From assembly GCA_030544215.1 (NCBI GenBank), contig JARZZO010000003.1:50016045-50080044 (forward strand): a DNA stretch of 64,000 nt, given 5' to 3'. Within the stretch, counting starts at the first letter, position 1. Each line of letters begins with the position of its first letter. The position numbers and the translations under genes are program-made. The notes beneath the pieces are model-generated. The model had not been told where the DNA came from and did not search any database. It saw only the letters and a list, made by a program, of their open reading frames with translations. Positions 33,695 through 44,538 of this stretch are shown here, piece by piece. The DNA comes from Zantedeschia hybrid cultivar. Taxonomy: Eukaryota; Streptophyta; Magnoliopsida; Alismatales; Araceae.

Positions 33695-34285
33695 CCGTGT
33701 CGATCTCCTATATGTTGGTTCGAGATCGGTGAAAGGCAGATAGCAGGACCCGAATTAGTACAGCAGTGTGCTGAGATTGTCAGGATAGTTCGACAGAGGT
33801 TGACCGCAGCGCAGAGTAGGCAGAAGAGTTATGCTGACATCCGACGGAGACCGCTTGAGTTTGAAGTTGGGGACCACGTGTTTCTCCGAGTCTCACCCTC
33901 CAAGGGTGTAATGAGATTCGGGAAGCGAGGCAAGCTGAGTCCGCGCTATGTTGGGCCTTTTCCCATCCTTGCTCGGATTGGGGAAACCGCATACCAGCTG
34001 GCCTTGCCGCCCAATCTTGTAGGGGTGCACGATGTGTTCCATGTTTCCTTACTGAGGAAATATGTTCAGGATCCGTCCCATGTCCTGGACTTTTCAGAGT
34101 TGGAGGTCGCTGAGGACCTGTCCTTCCCAGAATATCCTGTTCGTATTGAGGATCGCAGAGAACAGGTCCTGCGGAACAAGATTGTACCGTTGGTCAAGGT
34201 GATTTGGCAGTACCGCTCCGGAGGTGAGGCAACCTGGGAGCGTGAGGATGAGATGCGAGAGCAGTTCCCTTACCTCTTTTCGTAA
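33695..34285 (+). pseudogene. gag-pol: Tekay-1 integrase C-terminus and chromodomain
   Basis: Still in frame. It contains the GPY/F-like region (YVGPFPILARIGETAYQLALP), then DVFHVSLLRKYV, then a chromodomain (LVKVIWQYRSGGEATWERED) ending at 34,285. In chromoviruses this domain binds modified histone tails and steers insertion towards heterochromatin. The aromatic cage is only partly visible (the tryptophans of VIWQY and ATWERE). Confidence 0.9.
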
Positions 34286-34359
34286 GTTTCCTCGTGAACT
34301 TGTATCCCTGTTTGACTTTGTTAATTCTAAGCAGTCAATTTCGGGGACAAAATTCTTTT

Positions 34360-34371
34360 AAGGGGGGGAGA
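34360..34371 (+). other. Polypurine tract of Tekay-1
   Basis: AAGGGGGGGAGA immediately before the 3' LTR start. Confidence 0.85.
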
Positions 34372-34372
34372 T

Positions 34373-36690
34373 TGTAAGGATCGTGACCTTCGGATCCGGT
34401 TTTCGGGATCGGACCTTGTAGTTCTAACCTTAGTGAGGGCGGAGGTTCTGAGTTGATTCGCGTCAGGACATCGAGACGCGTTTTAAACGGCGTCCACCGT
34501 CGCAGACGCATTTCAAGTTCTGCCACGTGGGTGCCACGTGGGCTGGTTTCGGGCCGCGAGGGTACGGCCCTATCTTGTCGACCTGAACGGCGTCCACGTG
34601 TGTCGACGCCTTTCAGATTGCGACTCTGGGGTGTCAGAGTACGGCCCTGACATATCGTCTGAACGGCGTCTGCCTTGAACGACGCGTTTCAGAGTCTTGT
34701 CAGAGTAGCTGTCACATCAACTGAATGGCGTCCGTGGATGTCGACGCGTTTTAGCCAGTCTCTGGTTAACCCCGCGAGCCCTCCTTCTTTCCCCCACTTT
34801 CTCCTCTCTTCCTCTCTTTCCCCTCCGGCGAACTCGGCGGCGACCCCTTCCTCCTCCCACTGTGTCATCTCTCCCTCCACTCCATCCTCTACCTAGCTCC
34901 TACCACTACCACCTCCACTTCCACTGCGGCGTTCTACTCTCCGGACGGCGGCCGACGTCACGGAGGAGCAAGGACGACCACGGCGGTACCGGCGGCGGCG
35001 TGGGGCGAGTCGGGTGGACGGCTTGAAGCTCGGAGGCGTTCAAGTGTCCGGTAGGGTGACGGTTCCCCTTAGTATTGTGATTTAGGCCATGTTTACCCCG
35101 TTTAAGCTTGTTTGGATCTTTGGTTTCGGGGGGTAGAATGAGCATGCTTAGGAGTTCTTTTGATAACATGGGGGATTTCCATGAAAGTGTTGCCTATGGA
35201 TAGTATCACTCCTCTTTTCTCTCCGTTTTTGGGTGAATTTTGGGGATGTTTGGGGTTAGAATGGGAGCCCTCGGGCTAAGGCGACTCTGGTTCCTGGGGC
35301 TAAAATACGTCGTGCATGGACGACGCCTTTTTGAAGGGCGTCGAGCCATCACGACGCCTTTTAGACAGGAATCGCCTGACAGAGAGTCTGCCAGTTCGGG
35401 GATTCTGGGATTAAAAGACGTCATGGGTGAACGACGCTTTTTCGAATGGCGTCGGTTAACCATGACGCCTTTTAAAGGCAGAAATCCCCTGAGTAAGGGC
35501 CTTGGAATTTCCGGATTTCTGTGTTGAATGGCGTCTGAGGATGTCGACGCCTTTTAAAAGGCGACTACTGGTGTCGACGCCTTTTAGGCCTGATTCTGAA
35601 GACTGTTTCACATGAACCTGTACTTGGAGCTTGAATGGCGTCGGCCTTGGGCGACGCGATTCAAGACAGAACATCACTAATTCATGCCAGTAAAACGTAT
35701 TTATACTGTTAAATAGATGGTTAGTGCATGCTTTAGATGGATTCTTCATAATCGGATGGCTCTATATGTATGTTATACGATCGCGGACTTTTCACGTGAC
35801 CGGATCGTACTTGTTGGGTTTTGTGTTACTGTGGACCTGGAGTGACATTGTAGCGCTTTATCACCCTGTGCTGGTGGGGGCGTAAGCACAGCGCCAGTGG
35901 GGGCGTGGGCGGGGTGACGCCTAGTGAGAGAGGGTCACCTGGTGAACCCCGGGGTCAGCTAGTACCGGTGTCGGAGTGGTACATTCGGAGAGTCACTCAT
36001 GCTGAGGGAAGGAGTAGCCACCTGAGCCGGTTGGGCCGGAATAGCTAGTGTGCTATCCGAGGGGTTACTGTTTGGTCTCAGCGGGTCGAGGTTTCTCCAC
36101 CGTTGTTGTGTGGTTGACGAGTTCTATCGAGACGACAGTTGTGGGTTTCCAAGTCGGTTGGTTTAATCTATGCATGTTTATTATATTACGATTGCATGTG
36201 ATTTCACGTTAAAAATTAGGGATCGTACCTCTTGTACTTATCACCTTTCCGTTAGCTGTACCTTGCACTTGTGGGTGTGTGCGTGGGCAGTGGGGATCGA
36301 AGGATCCCTACTGAGTCTTGTCTTTGAGACTCACCCTCTACGGTTTTCAGGTGAGGACTCTCAGCAGACTTAGCGAGGAGAGTGCGGCTGTGAGTTGAGC
36401 ACCGTCAGCAGTTGTTCCGGGGTATGCCCCGACGTAGTTGTTATTTTATTTATGGCCTGCACATTTAATTATTTCCTTTCTGTTGGAGAATGTAATTATT
36501 TGCTGTATCGAGTCGCATTGTAATAATTTTAATTCCTGCACTTTTACTTCTGTTCAATGCGATGTGAATGTTTAGCTTAGTTTATTATTTATCTCCCAGA
36601 CTTGATTAGATCCTGGTTTGGTTCCAAATTAATGATTCGGTACCCATTTAGTAATCGGATTCCCCGATTATAGGGTGGTGGGTCGTTACA
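34373..36690 (+). repeat. 3' LTR of Tekay-1 (2,318 bp)
   Basis: Collinear with the 5' LTR. The length difference of 32 bases is fully explained by one segment at 35,779-35,810. Confidence 0.93.
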
Positions 36691-37423
36691 ATAAATACTA
36701 TACCCTTTGGACCTTTGAAAAAAGTTGGCAATTGGTGGTTTTGAAACTCAAGGCAAGGTGTTTGAACGCTCTCAAGGAGGAAAACGTGGATAGCATCCCA
36801 AGGCTTCTTCCTCTTCATCCTCTTCTACCATTGAAGCTCAAGAAGACCAAGGCTTTGAAGGGGCCATCCAACCAACCATCTTCTTCCATCTTTTTCGTTG
36901 TTTCTTCATTGATTTCATAGTTTAAATCATTGTTTTCATATAGTTTTTCATCACATCACTTCATATACACACACCCACTTCATCTTTTCCAACCCATGTC
37001 CATGTTAGGGGTTTAAAAGAACTACAAAAAGTGAGTCTTCATAGTTTAGTTGCATGTTTAGATTGATAATTGGAATAGATACTACACTACTCTAGTTCTA
37101 ATCGAGATTTTTCTTTCTTTGTTTAATTTCTTTTGCAAGGTTTAAAGAGAAGAGAAGAAAAGCTTAGAGAAAGAAGAAAAGGAGCAAATCAATCAAGAAC
37201 ACAAAAACAAGAGTAAACATCAAAAGAGAAGCTCTTCTTTTTCGGCCGGCCGGAAGAGAGGAACAAAGAACCATATTTCTCCTAATTGCAAGGTTAGTAG
37301 CAATCAAAATGTTTCTTTTTGAAACCATTGTTTTTTGGCGATCACGATCCTTAACATAGTTGTTTTTATTATTCATATGAACATGATATTCATGATAATC
37401 ACACCCCATATTTAATCACTACA
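36691..37423 (+). repeat. 3' LTR of Tat-B, right part
   Basis: It resumes with ATAAATACTATACCC, matching Tat-A from its TATA box (12,329), and ends ..TCACTACA at 37,423. The next base begins segment A. Confidence 0.87.
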
Positions 37424-37524
37424 CTGAGATGCTAATTACGCTAATTTTAGAGTTCAAACCAAACTAAGGTAAACTGAATAAGATTGTTCGATTTGATTTT
37501 TTGAAGTGAACTAAATTGTGAGAA

Positions 37525-38029
37525 GTGCTCATGTGGCTGCTCCTCACCTCGTTGCTACGATTCCGTCTTGGCTGTTGTTGCCCAGACTCGTCCTCATGGT
37601 CTACACTTCAAGTGACGATGCCAACAACAACGCCGACTTATACATGTGACTCTAGCTTCTCCTCTCCTTCACGATCTAAGCATGTTGTGCCCTGTAGCTG
37701 CTTCTACGATCGCTCCTCCAGTGGCAGCTCCTTCTGTGACTCCGCTTATGGCAGCTCCCCTCGTGGCTCCTACGGCCAGTCCTCCACCGATAGCTCTTGC
37801 GGTGGATCCTCCTACGGTGGCTCGCAGTTCCATCCATAAACCTCATCCACGGAACCATGAAAATGGACTATATAAATATGTTCTAGAAGTTATAGCCTTC
37901 ATGGTTTTCGGTGGGATTCTAGTGGGGGCGATATATAGCGTAGCACCTCACGCCATCCTTAGCCACAGATCCCCCATGTTTGAAGAGGTTTGGGTGGCTC
38001 TAGCTATCCAGTATCTAGTGTGTGCTTGA
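37525..38029 (+). pseudogene. Ala/Pro-rich, single-TM ORF in segment A
   Basis: The clearest frame starts at ATG 37,679 (MLCPVAASTIAPP) and runs to 38,029. It has an Ala/Pro/Val-rich stretch (APLVAPTASPPPIALAV) resembling arabinogalactan-type proteins, a charged HKPHPRNHENGLY, then one hydrophobic segment (VLEVIAFMVFGGILVGAIY). Upstream, other frames give a leader-like hydrophobic stretch, which suggests lost frame. The copy in segment B (49,650-49,955) keeps the same core but has a different tail. No family assigned; possibly a decayed gene. Confidence 0.4.
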
Positions 38030-38608
38030 TATCTACATATTGAGGTATGTCTAGTTGATTTGGGTACTCTTTAGTGGCTTGACGCCAATGTTACTTGTTG
38101 GAGTGATATATGATGCCAATGTTACTTGTTGGAGTAATTTTAAGAATTAATTTCTCTAATCTTAGTATTTATCTACAATTTGTCACACTCCGAGGTTATA
38201 TGTTAGATCTCCTAAAAGATTAAGAACGAGTTCGTTCTAGAAGAGCTTTTGGAAAAAACTCCATTAAAAGATCTAGAATGTGCCAAATAAATGTGTAATT
38301 ATAAAGGGTATGGATAAATACCAAAATAAACGAATTAATCTATAAATACGATAGATTATGAAGAATAATTTCCAAAAACCCAAACCTCCACAAGCGCTTA
38401 AAGCGAAAAGGCACATGCATCTGTTTGTATTTTTCATAGCAACCTTGCAAAGCTAGCGTGGCATGCGAGTTACGACTGTCCAAACAAACAGATGCCCGAT
38501 TGACACCCTATAACAACAGGTCGGCATCTATGCATTGGGCGTGCCATACCCTTCGCTTTTTTATTATTTCCTACCTCTGCGCCTCTAAGTTGTTCCTCTC
38601 TTCCCCCA

Positions 38609-39070
38609 GTGCCTCTAAGCTCTTCTTCTCTTCCCCGATTTGCAACGGTGAGGATGATGTTGCGTGCTCTTGCTCTGGCCATCCTTCCTCGGGCTCTAGC
38701 TCCGGCTAGGGACGTTGCACGGGGCAATGGCCTCTCTCTTGCTCCTATTCCTTTTATGTACGCAGGCGAGGTACATGACATAGCAAAAGCTGTGCCTCCG
38801 CCACTATGGTTCCTCATAGCAGGCATGATCATTTTTATTTGTTCGTTGTTTAGTGTATGCCTTCGGCTCCGATGGTGGTGCTCGGTTGAGTCTGTTGTTG
38901 CTGCTGCGGAGTCTGGCAGCTCTTCCAAGGTTGAGGACATTGTTGCTCCTCCTCCTCCTAAGTTTGTTGCTGTAACTATTGATGCTCCTCCTTCTGCTGT
39001 TGATCCTGCTATTTCTCCTTCTCTTCCCGAGCTTGAGGAGGATGTTTCTCCTCCAGCAGGGGAAGAATAG
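38609..39070 (+). CDS. Unknown single-TM, acidic Pro-rich tail ORF in segment A
   Basis: The likely start is one of the ATGs at 38,654/38,657 (MMLRALALAIL, hydrophobic, leader-like). A membrane span (LWFLIAGMIIFICSLFSVCL) follows, with a tail rich in Ser, Pro and acidic residues (IVAPPPPKFVAVTIDAPPS) ending at TAG 39,070. The paralogue in B (from 50,725) lacks about 30 residues before the span and is truncated. An antisense ORF covers the same interval, so strand is not certain. Function unknown. Confidence 0.35.
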   Translation: MPLSSSSLPRFATVRMMLRALALAILPRALAPARDVARGNGLSLAPIPFMYAGEVHDIAKAVPPPLWFLIAGMIIFICSLFSVCLRLRWWCSVESVVAAAESGSSSKVEDIVAPPPPKFVAVTIDAPPSAVDPAISPSLPELEEDVSPPAGEE

Positions 39071-39284
39071 TGTAGTTTTTGGTTTTCGTGTGTGTCTTTC
39101 CTCGTTGAGAGTTATTTGTTAGGTAGTTTTTTATTAGTCCATGTTGGTTTTCATACTGGTTTTCATGCTGTCCAAGTTGTCAGTTTGTTAGAACTCTCAA
39201 GTTTGTTCACTATGGAGCTCTTCTGCATATTATGTTTCAACTTCAAGGTGTGATCTATGTCCCTTATTTTCCTTGGGCAACCGC

Positions 39285-39390
39285 CTGCATGCATAGGGCG
39301 TAGCCTACGTTGGGCATGCGCCTACGTGGGGCACAACCCATGTTGGGGGGACTTGCACGGGGTACACACCTACGCAAGGTGCCTGCACAG
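39285..39390. repeat. GC-rich palindromic repeat, left of Cop-2
   Basis: Diverged units built on GGGCGTAG and GCGCCTACG/TGCGCAGGCGC-like palindromes. The stretch continues right of Cop-2 at 48,922-49,140, so Cop-2 split one array. Confidence 0.6.
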
Positions 39391-39395
39391 GTGGG

Positions 39396-40977
39396 TGATG
39401 GATATAGGTGTCCTCTAAGCAAATCATAAGGCACCTATTTCAATCTGGTTTACTAATAAATGACATTAAATTCATTATGTAGATTGGCATATTTATATTT
39501 GCGCATAATGAAGTCCATAAATATGTGCAATAGTCATCAGATTATGATGAGATCATAATAATGAGACTGATGACTTATAAACACATATTCTCAATTGTTC
39601 CTAGTCGTAGGATGTTTAAGAAGGACATCAAACATCCGGTTAGACTAGTACAGGTTATTCCAACTCATATGATGAGGGTGACTGATCTCGTTAGTTACTC
39701 GTGTGGAGACACAATGGTAAACCTGTAGGCGCTCATTGGGGAATGAGTTCACTAAACTGATCCGACATGAATCACCGAATGGTAATTTACCTGACTGTCA
39801 ATCGGCTTGATTCATCGTCACAGTGGCGTGGTTGATCCTTGGACTTGAGACACCAAAGACACCTTGTCGGTGGACTTTAACCTTGACCTACGAATCCCTA
39901 TCCATGGGATCTCTAATAGTTAAGGATCGGGTCCAGCGGAAGACCTTCAAAGGTGATTGTGTGTTCAATAAAAGATCGTTCGCTCTCAGGTAACTGGAGA
40001 GAGAATGCTCTAGAATAGATCCGCAGGAGTCTCTGGCCAAAGCATAAACAATATCAGAAAAGGTATTTTCGGATATTGTACAGCGGAGTCTGATTCAAGT
40101 GAGTTGACCATCTAGGATTTGACAGTTGACCATACCCTAGGTTAACTCGAGAGCATTGTGCGAACGAAGGATTATAGCCACGTGGTAACTGTGGATGGAC
40201 AGATTTCATAATTGGGTTGCTGAACCCCATTACCTTCCGGGATCATGCGGTGTTGCTTGGCACCCAACTTGATCGGAAGTCCGACCGAATTTATATGCGA
40301 TGATAATTCGGTTAAGTAATTAGTTAATATCTAGATATTAATTAATTACAATAAGTCAATAACTAGTTATTGGACTTAACGGGCTAAAAACCGGACTGGT
40401 AAATGGGCCTAGAGGGTCACACGCAATAAGATTCTCAGTCGGTGGAACATAAGTGGGATTTATATTAACTCGGAGACTTTTGTGAAAAGTCGCGCCAACT
40501 TAATATATATACGCGCTGTTGAGAAACCCTGGGCCAAGCTCCAGGATTTCCCCTTACTAGCCGTCATCCCCTCCTTTCTCTCTCCTCCTCTGGGCGCCCT
40601 GTTCGAGGCGCCGAGATTGTCTCCGTCTCCGCCGCGTGTGATTCCCGAAAGTCGGTAATTCCCGTCGGCGGGTTTTCGGCAATCGTTGCGGCGACGGATC
40701 TTCAGCGAGCGAGCTGATACGGACGAGGGAGCGAGGACGAACCACCGCGGAGGATCGCGTGGATACCACTGGAGGTGGGATGCTTGTGCGGCTCGCGGCA
40801 TCGCCTCGACGGAACCGAGACAGAAGCGGATTTGAATCCGCGCACGGTAATCGGATTACTCCCGTTAATTTTCGGTTTTAGTTTTTTGTTTCGAATCGGA
40901 TCAGCGGGCATCGGGTGGGATTAATTTTTGTTCTTCGTTTCCGCTGCATTCTTCGCATCCTGCCCAGGATCCCAACA
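39396..40977 (+). repeat. 5' LTR of Cop-2 (1,582 bp)
   Basis: It starts TGATGGATATAGG and ends GATCCCAACA. A possible TATA element is at 40,504-40,511. It is distantly collinear with the Cop-1 LTR. ORFs inside occur in both LTRs and are not genes. Confidence 0.9.
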
Positions 40978-40978
40978 G

Positions 40979-40990
40979 TGATATCAGAGC
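40979..40990 (+). other. Primer binding site of Cop-2
   Basis: TGATATCAGAGC, one change from the initiator Met tRNA site. Confidence 0.8.
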
Positions 40991-42163
40991 CAGGTTTCGC
41001 TCTGATCCGCTCCGGAACGACTAAATTATTATTCTAAAATTTTTTCCATGCTCGAGTCGTTGTTCTTTCACGAAAGATGTTCATCGGATGAACATATTTT
41101 ATCTAGATTATTTTTGTGAAGAAAACGATGTTTATTTTGGGGTGTTTCTTGGTGTTCTTCATGGAGACGAAGAACCAGCCACAGGACATGCATAGGTAGT
41201 TCTTTGTGCCACTGCCGATCGCCCTCAAGGTCGCCGGTGACCGGCAGTGATGCATCCCACCTTTCTTATTCAATAGTTGGAAGAGAAAGGGGAGGGTATG
41301 GCCACAATTCTTAACTGTGTAACCACCGGTTGGAAGAGTTTTCCGGCTGCAATGGCCCACGTTGGCCGGCCTCACCGGGGTTGGGGTTGATGGGGGATAA
41401 ACCCCCTTTGCAACATTCGGTCGGACTTTCCCCTGCTGGTGCCGGAGAGGAGGACCATTGGCGGCAGCAAGTTTGGAACCCGCTCTCTTCTTCTTCCTTA
41501 TCCTCCCGTCATGTGATGAAAGGGAAAGGGGAACCAGGCATCTCCGACTGACGCCGGCATGGGCGGGGCAGCCGGGGAGGCTGGGGTCTGGTGACTACCC
41601 TGCCGGAGCAGGAGCAAGAGTAGATGCTGGCGGTGCCGGCCGCCCCCTTTCCCCCCCTTTTTTTTTCTTGCAGCAGGTGACTGTCGGGTTCTTTTGAAGG
41701 GGGGGAGGCCAGCCGGAGCTTCACCAGCGCCGGCATCGCTGGCCGACCCCGCCGGTCCCGTCAGGGGCGGCGACGAGGCCAAGCGGCGCCGCCCCAGCTC
41801 CCCCTAGCCGGCGTCGGGCAAGGAAAAGGAGGAGCGAGGCGGCGGCAGCTAGGGCTGTGCCCTAGCCGCAGAACCCGTCTGGGTTCAGGCCCAGGCCGGC
41901 CTGCCCGGGCGGTCTAGGCCGAACCGAGCCAAGCCCAGCCCACTTGGGGCAGACCTGGCTCAGGCCAGGGCATGGCCAGACCTGGGCCTAGGCCCAAGAG
42001 GCCCCTAAGGGCCAAGCCCAATTTTCAGTTAACCTAATTAAACCCCTTTTAATTCCCTGTAAAGCAATTATTTAAACAAATAATCACCCCTATTAACTGA
42101 ATAATTGTAATTAAACTTAGTTTTAGAAATTTTGTTTTGAACTTAGATTATGACTTTCAGTTA

Positions 42164-42171
<8 letters not shown>
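40991..42171 (+). other. Cop-2 leader, GC-rich part
   Basis: No supported gene. 41,840-42,020 is a dense run of GGCC/GCCCA words with overlapping inverted repeats (for example GGCCTAGGCC-like cores), a counterpart of the GGCCGTCC cluster in Cop-1. Confidence 0.5.
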
Positions 42172-42224
<53 letters not shown>

Positions 42225-42299
42225 CATGTATATATATATGTATATATATATGTATATATATATGTATATATATATATACATATATATATACATATATAT

Positions 42300-42375
<76 letters not shown>
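42172..42375. repeat. TA microsatellite with TATATG/TACATA interruptions
   Basis: About 204 bases of alternating T and A, with G or C interruptions at regular places. Reading frames through it are artefacts. Confidence 0.95.
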
Positions 42376-42376
<1 letters not shown>

Positions 42377-42378
<2 letters not shown>

Positions 42379-43180
42379 AAGATGTGATCTTAATAAGGGG
42401 TGAAAGTTAAGATAAGATCTTAATTTATGTATTTAATTTAAAGATATGATCTTGAATTAATTAACAAGTGTTGTTAATTAGTTTTAATTTAAGTTGTTAA
42501 AGGGATTCAAAATTTAAGATATGATCTTAGATTAATTGTTAATAAGTGTTGTCGATTATTTTAAGGTGTGACCTTAAAAATATTTAACAAATGTTGTTAA
42601 TAATTATTTAAGTTAAGTGATTAGATTAATGTGTTAATTTCTTACAAATGTTGTTATGAAATTAATATTTTAATTAAGAGACACATAATAAAAGGTTACT
42701 ATGTGATAAATTAACTTTTTATAATTGTTATAATTAAGTTAATTATTTCTTGAATAATAAATCTTAATAAAAGCTATTAAGCACTAATTAAGTCTTAATA
42801 ATAGTTATTATGATGATTAATTAGTTTACTCTTGAATCTCTTAATTATTGTTTTTGAAGATCTAATCTACTTGAAATTGATCTTTTAATAAATGTTATTA
42901 AGAGATTGAATTAAGTCTAATTGTTAGACTATTTTGATTAGAAATATTCTAATTAGTATTTCTTAATAATTGTTATTGAGAAATATTATTTATTAAAGGG
43001 GTTAATTAACAAGGAGTTGTTAATGAATTATAATTCGAATTATAAATTCTTTTATAAGTGTTATTTAGGAATTTTTAATTCTATCTAAATGTTAGATTGT
43101 TTCACATTAATAATTGTTATTAATGCGATTTAATATTAATCTAAGTGTTAGATTAATTAATTTAGAATTGTTCTAAATTA
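42377..43180 (+). other. Array of about 18 AT-rich triloop hairpins in Cop-2 leader
   Basis: Perfect or near-perfect short inverted repeats occur one after another. Examples: stem TTAAGAT, loop GTG (42,377); stem TAATTAACAA, loop GTG (42,458); stem TTTTAAGGT, loop GTG (42,559); stem AGTCTAA, loop TTG (42,914); stem CATTAATAA, loop TTG (43,105); stem ATTAATCTAA, loop GTG (43,135); stem TAATTTAGAA, loop TTG (43,158). Fourteen of the 18 loops are NTG. Stem sequences differ. No gene. Confidence 0.85.
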
Positions 43181-44040
43181 TGCATGGAATATTTTAGAAT
43201 TTTAATTTTAGCTTTGTTTGCACATGTTGATGTGTTTGATGCTTTAAATTAGATTTATTGCATGTTAAAGAATAAGATTTTCGAAAATTCAAATTATCCA
43301 ATTTTGATTGGTACCCAGGTTTTAGAAAGCCAAAATTATTATAATTTTAAAATTTTAGCCTTCATGTGATGTGCTTTATCATGTGTGTATGGTTAAAATT
43401 TGTGGTGGTCATGAACATGCACTTAGTTAAATTTTATATCATGTGATGGTGTGTGATTTTGTGGATTGTTATGGAATGTGATGTTCATTAATTAAGTGTT
43501 AATTAATGAGACCTGCGTATCTCCCTCTCTTTCTCATTCCATTATAATTCTAACTCCCTCTGTCATTGTACTCGGCCATAAGGCTTTCTCTTACAATTAA
43601 TTTGTATTTGAAAATGTTTCAAATTCTATTTTATATTTGTAATTGATCACGTCGACCGAGGAGAGGCGAGGATGATCCACAAGTGTAACCAGGAAGGCGA
43701 CAGGAGATGAGAAAACCAGTGGCTATGTGTTTGCATGTTTAGATTATATAAATGTTATATATAGTTTTGGTGATTAATTGTTTGGCTCCAGTTAATCACC
43801 GTGCTGTCCAAGACCACATAATGAATATGTATGGATGATGCATGCTTTTAGTTTTTTATTATGAATCGATTGCTAATATCTAGGTATAGTTAAATATATT
43901 CGATATATTTATAAACTATCACCTAGGATGAGACCAACTTAACATAAACAAAACCTTCAACATAAAGTCTAAGCCGAAGCGCGAGTCATTGAGAATGTAC
44001 CACGTGGCTCTCCATCAATATAGTTCTTAGAACTTGATTC
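43181..44040 (+). other. Cop-2 leader, middle part
   Basis: Non-coding. From 43,500 it is distantly collinear with 15,480-15,900 of Cop-1 (ACTCGGCC..AAGG, GAGGATGATCC, CTATCACCTAGGATGAGACCAA). Confidence 0.6.
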
Positions 44041-44044
44041 AATG

Positions 44045-44366
44045 ATGACAGTTTCTACGCGTTTACTCGAGATCTGCCACTATTTGATGAAAGGACTATT
44101 AACTATGGCATCATGATGCCTTGAGATTGGAATAGAGGAACGGTGTAGCTATCCTCGCGTTTACCCGGGAGCTGCATTCTTACTCTACTCTGTCATGTAT
44201 CGGTGGTAAAGCTTAGACCAGGGATAATGGTCTACTGTGTTTACCCGGGACCATTAAAGACCTGGGAGCCAAAATAAGATCGGATATTGCAAGGAGTTGC
44301 AATTACCATGAGATGGTTGCTCTAAGATAATGGTATGATACTATGTGTTTACCCGAGGTCATACTG
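44045..44366 (+). other. Four constant-loop, variable-stem hairpins in Cop-2 leader
   Basis: GTTTACCCGGG-like motif with GTTTAC starting at 44,061, 44,159, 44,239 and 44,347 (spacing 98, 80, 108). Flanking arms pair: TGTAGCT/AGCTGCA (44,144; 44,170), TAATGGTC/GACCATTA (44,225; 44,249), GTATGA/TCATAC (44,333; 44,359). The first copy is weaker. Same number, order and nearly the same spacing as Cop-1. Confidence 0.7.
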
Positions 44367-44538
44367 TGATTCTTGGAGATTCTGATCCTCACTAGGAGAC
44401 CGTCGGAGTCTCCCATTCTGTATACCTGAAGGTTATACGGTCCGTCGAAAAATAATGGGAAATAATTCATGATAAAAGATCATAATTGAATTATAAGAAC
44501 TATCTGCTTAAATCACGTTATTTCCTTCGATCACTAAT

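Larger units (their letters stand above)
27337..36690 (+). mobile_element. Tekay-1: chromovirus (Ty3/gypsy, Tekay/Del type), nearly intact
   Basis: LTR 27,337-29,622, iMet PBS, one long gag-pol frame 29,780-34,285, PPT, LTR 34,373-36,690, and an ATAAAT duplication at both ends. The LTRs differ by about 25 substitutions plus one 32-bp indel by eye, near 1%, making it the youngest insertion in the window. It carries a C-terminal chromodomain. Only two stops interrupt the 1,500-codon frame. Confidence 0.95.
22041..37423 (+). mobile_element. Tat-B: Tat-type element with antisense mobile-domain genes, split by Tekay-1
   Basis: Its visible parts are 22,041-27,336 and 36,691-37,423, with Tekay-1 between. 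The 3' non-coding end and LTR match Tat-A in order (25,740-26,775 against 10,740-11,759). Joining the two LTR parts and removing the duplicated ATAAAT gives about 1,288 bp, against 1,299 in Tat-A. Gag-pol is not in the window and should lie left of Tat-A and Cop-1. Confidence 0.8.
37424..39390 (+). repeat. Segment A (paralogous to segment B at 49,385-50,989)
   Basis: Low-copy-looking sequence collinear with segment B from the base after the Tat-B LTR. It carries two small ORFs in the same order as B. Between them (38,030-38,608) there is AT-rich sequence with a 33-bp direct duplication of GCCAATGTTACTTGTTGGAG near 38,085-38,140 and no gene. After 39,071 no ORF is seen. Origin unknown; it may be a host gene fragment or an old transposon. 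Confidence 0.6.

Noticed and set aside
38470..38940. 156-codon minus-strand ORF in segment A
   Set aside because: Arg/Ser-rich without a fold; the plus-strand frame has a clear membrane span. Not excluded completely.
40460..40911. ORFs in the Cop-2 LTR (also 48,410-48,863)
   Set aside because: Present in both LTRs on both strands. This is GC-rich R-U5 sequence, not a gene.
41330..41782. GC-rich ORFs at 41,330-41,782
   Set aside because: Overlapping frames on both strands in the Cop-2 leader, no start context or domain.
42123..42403. Tyr/Ile-alternating ORFs on both strands
   Set aside because: They are translations of the TA microsatellite.
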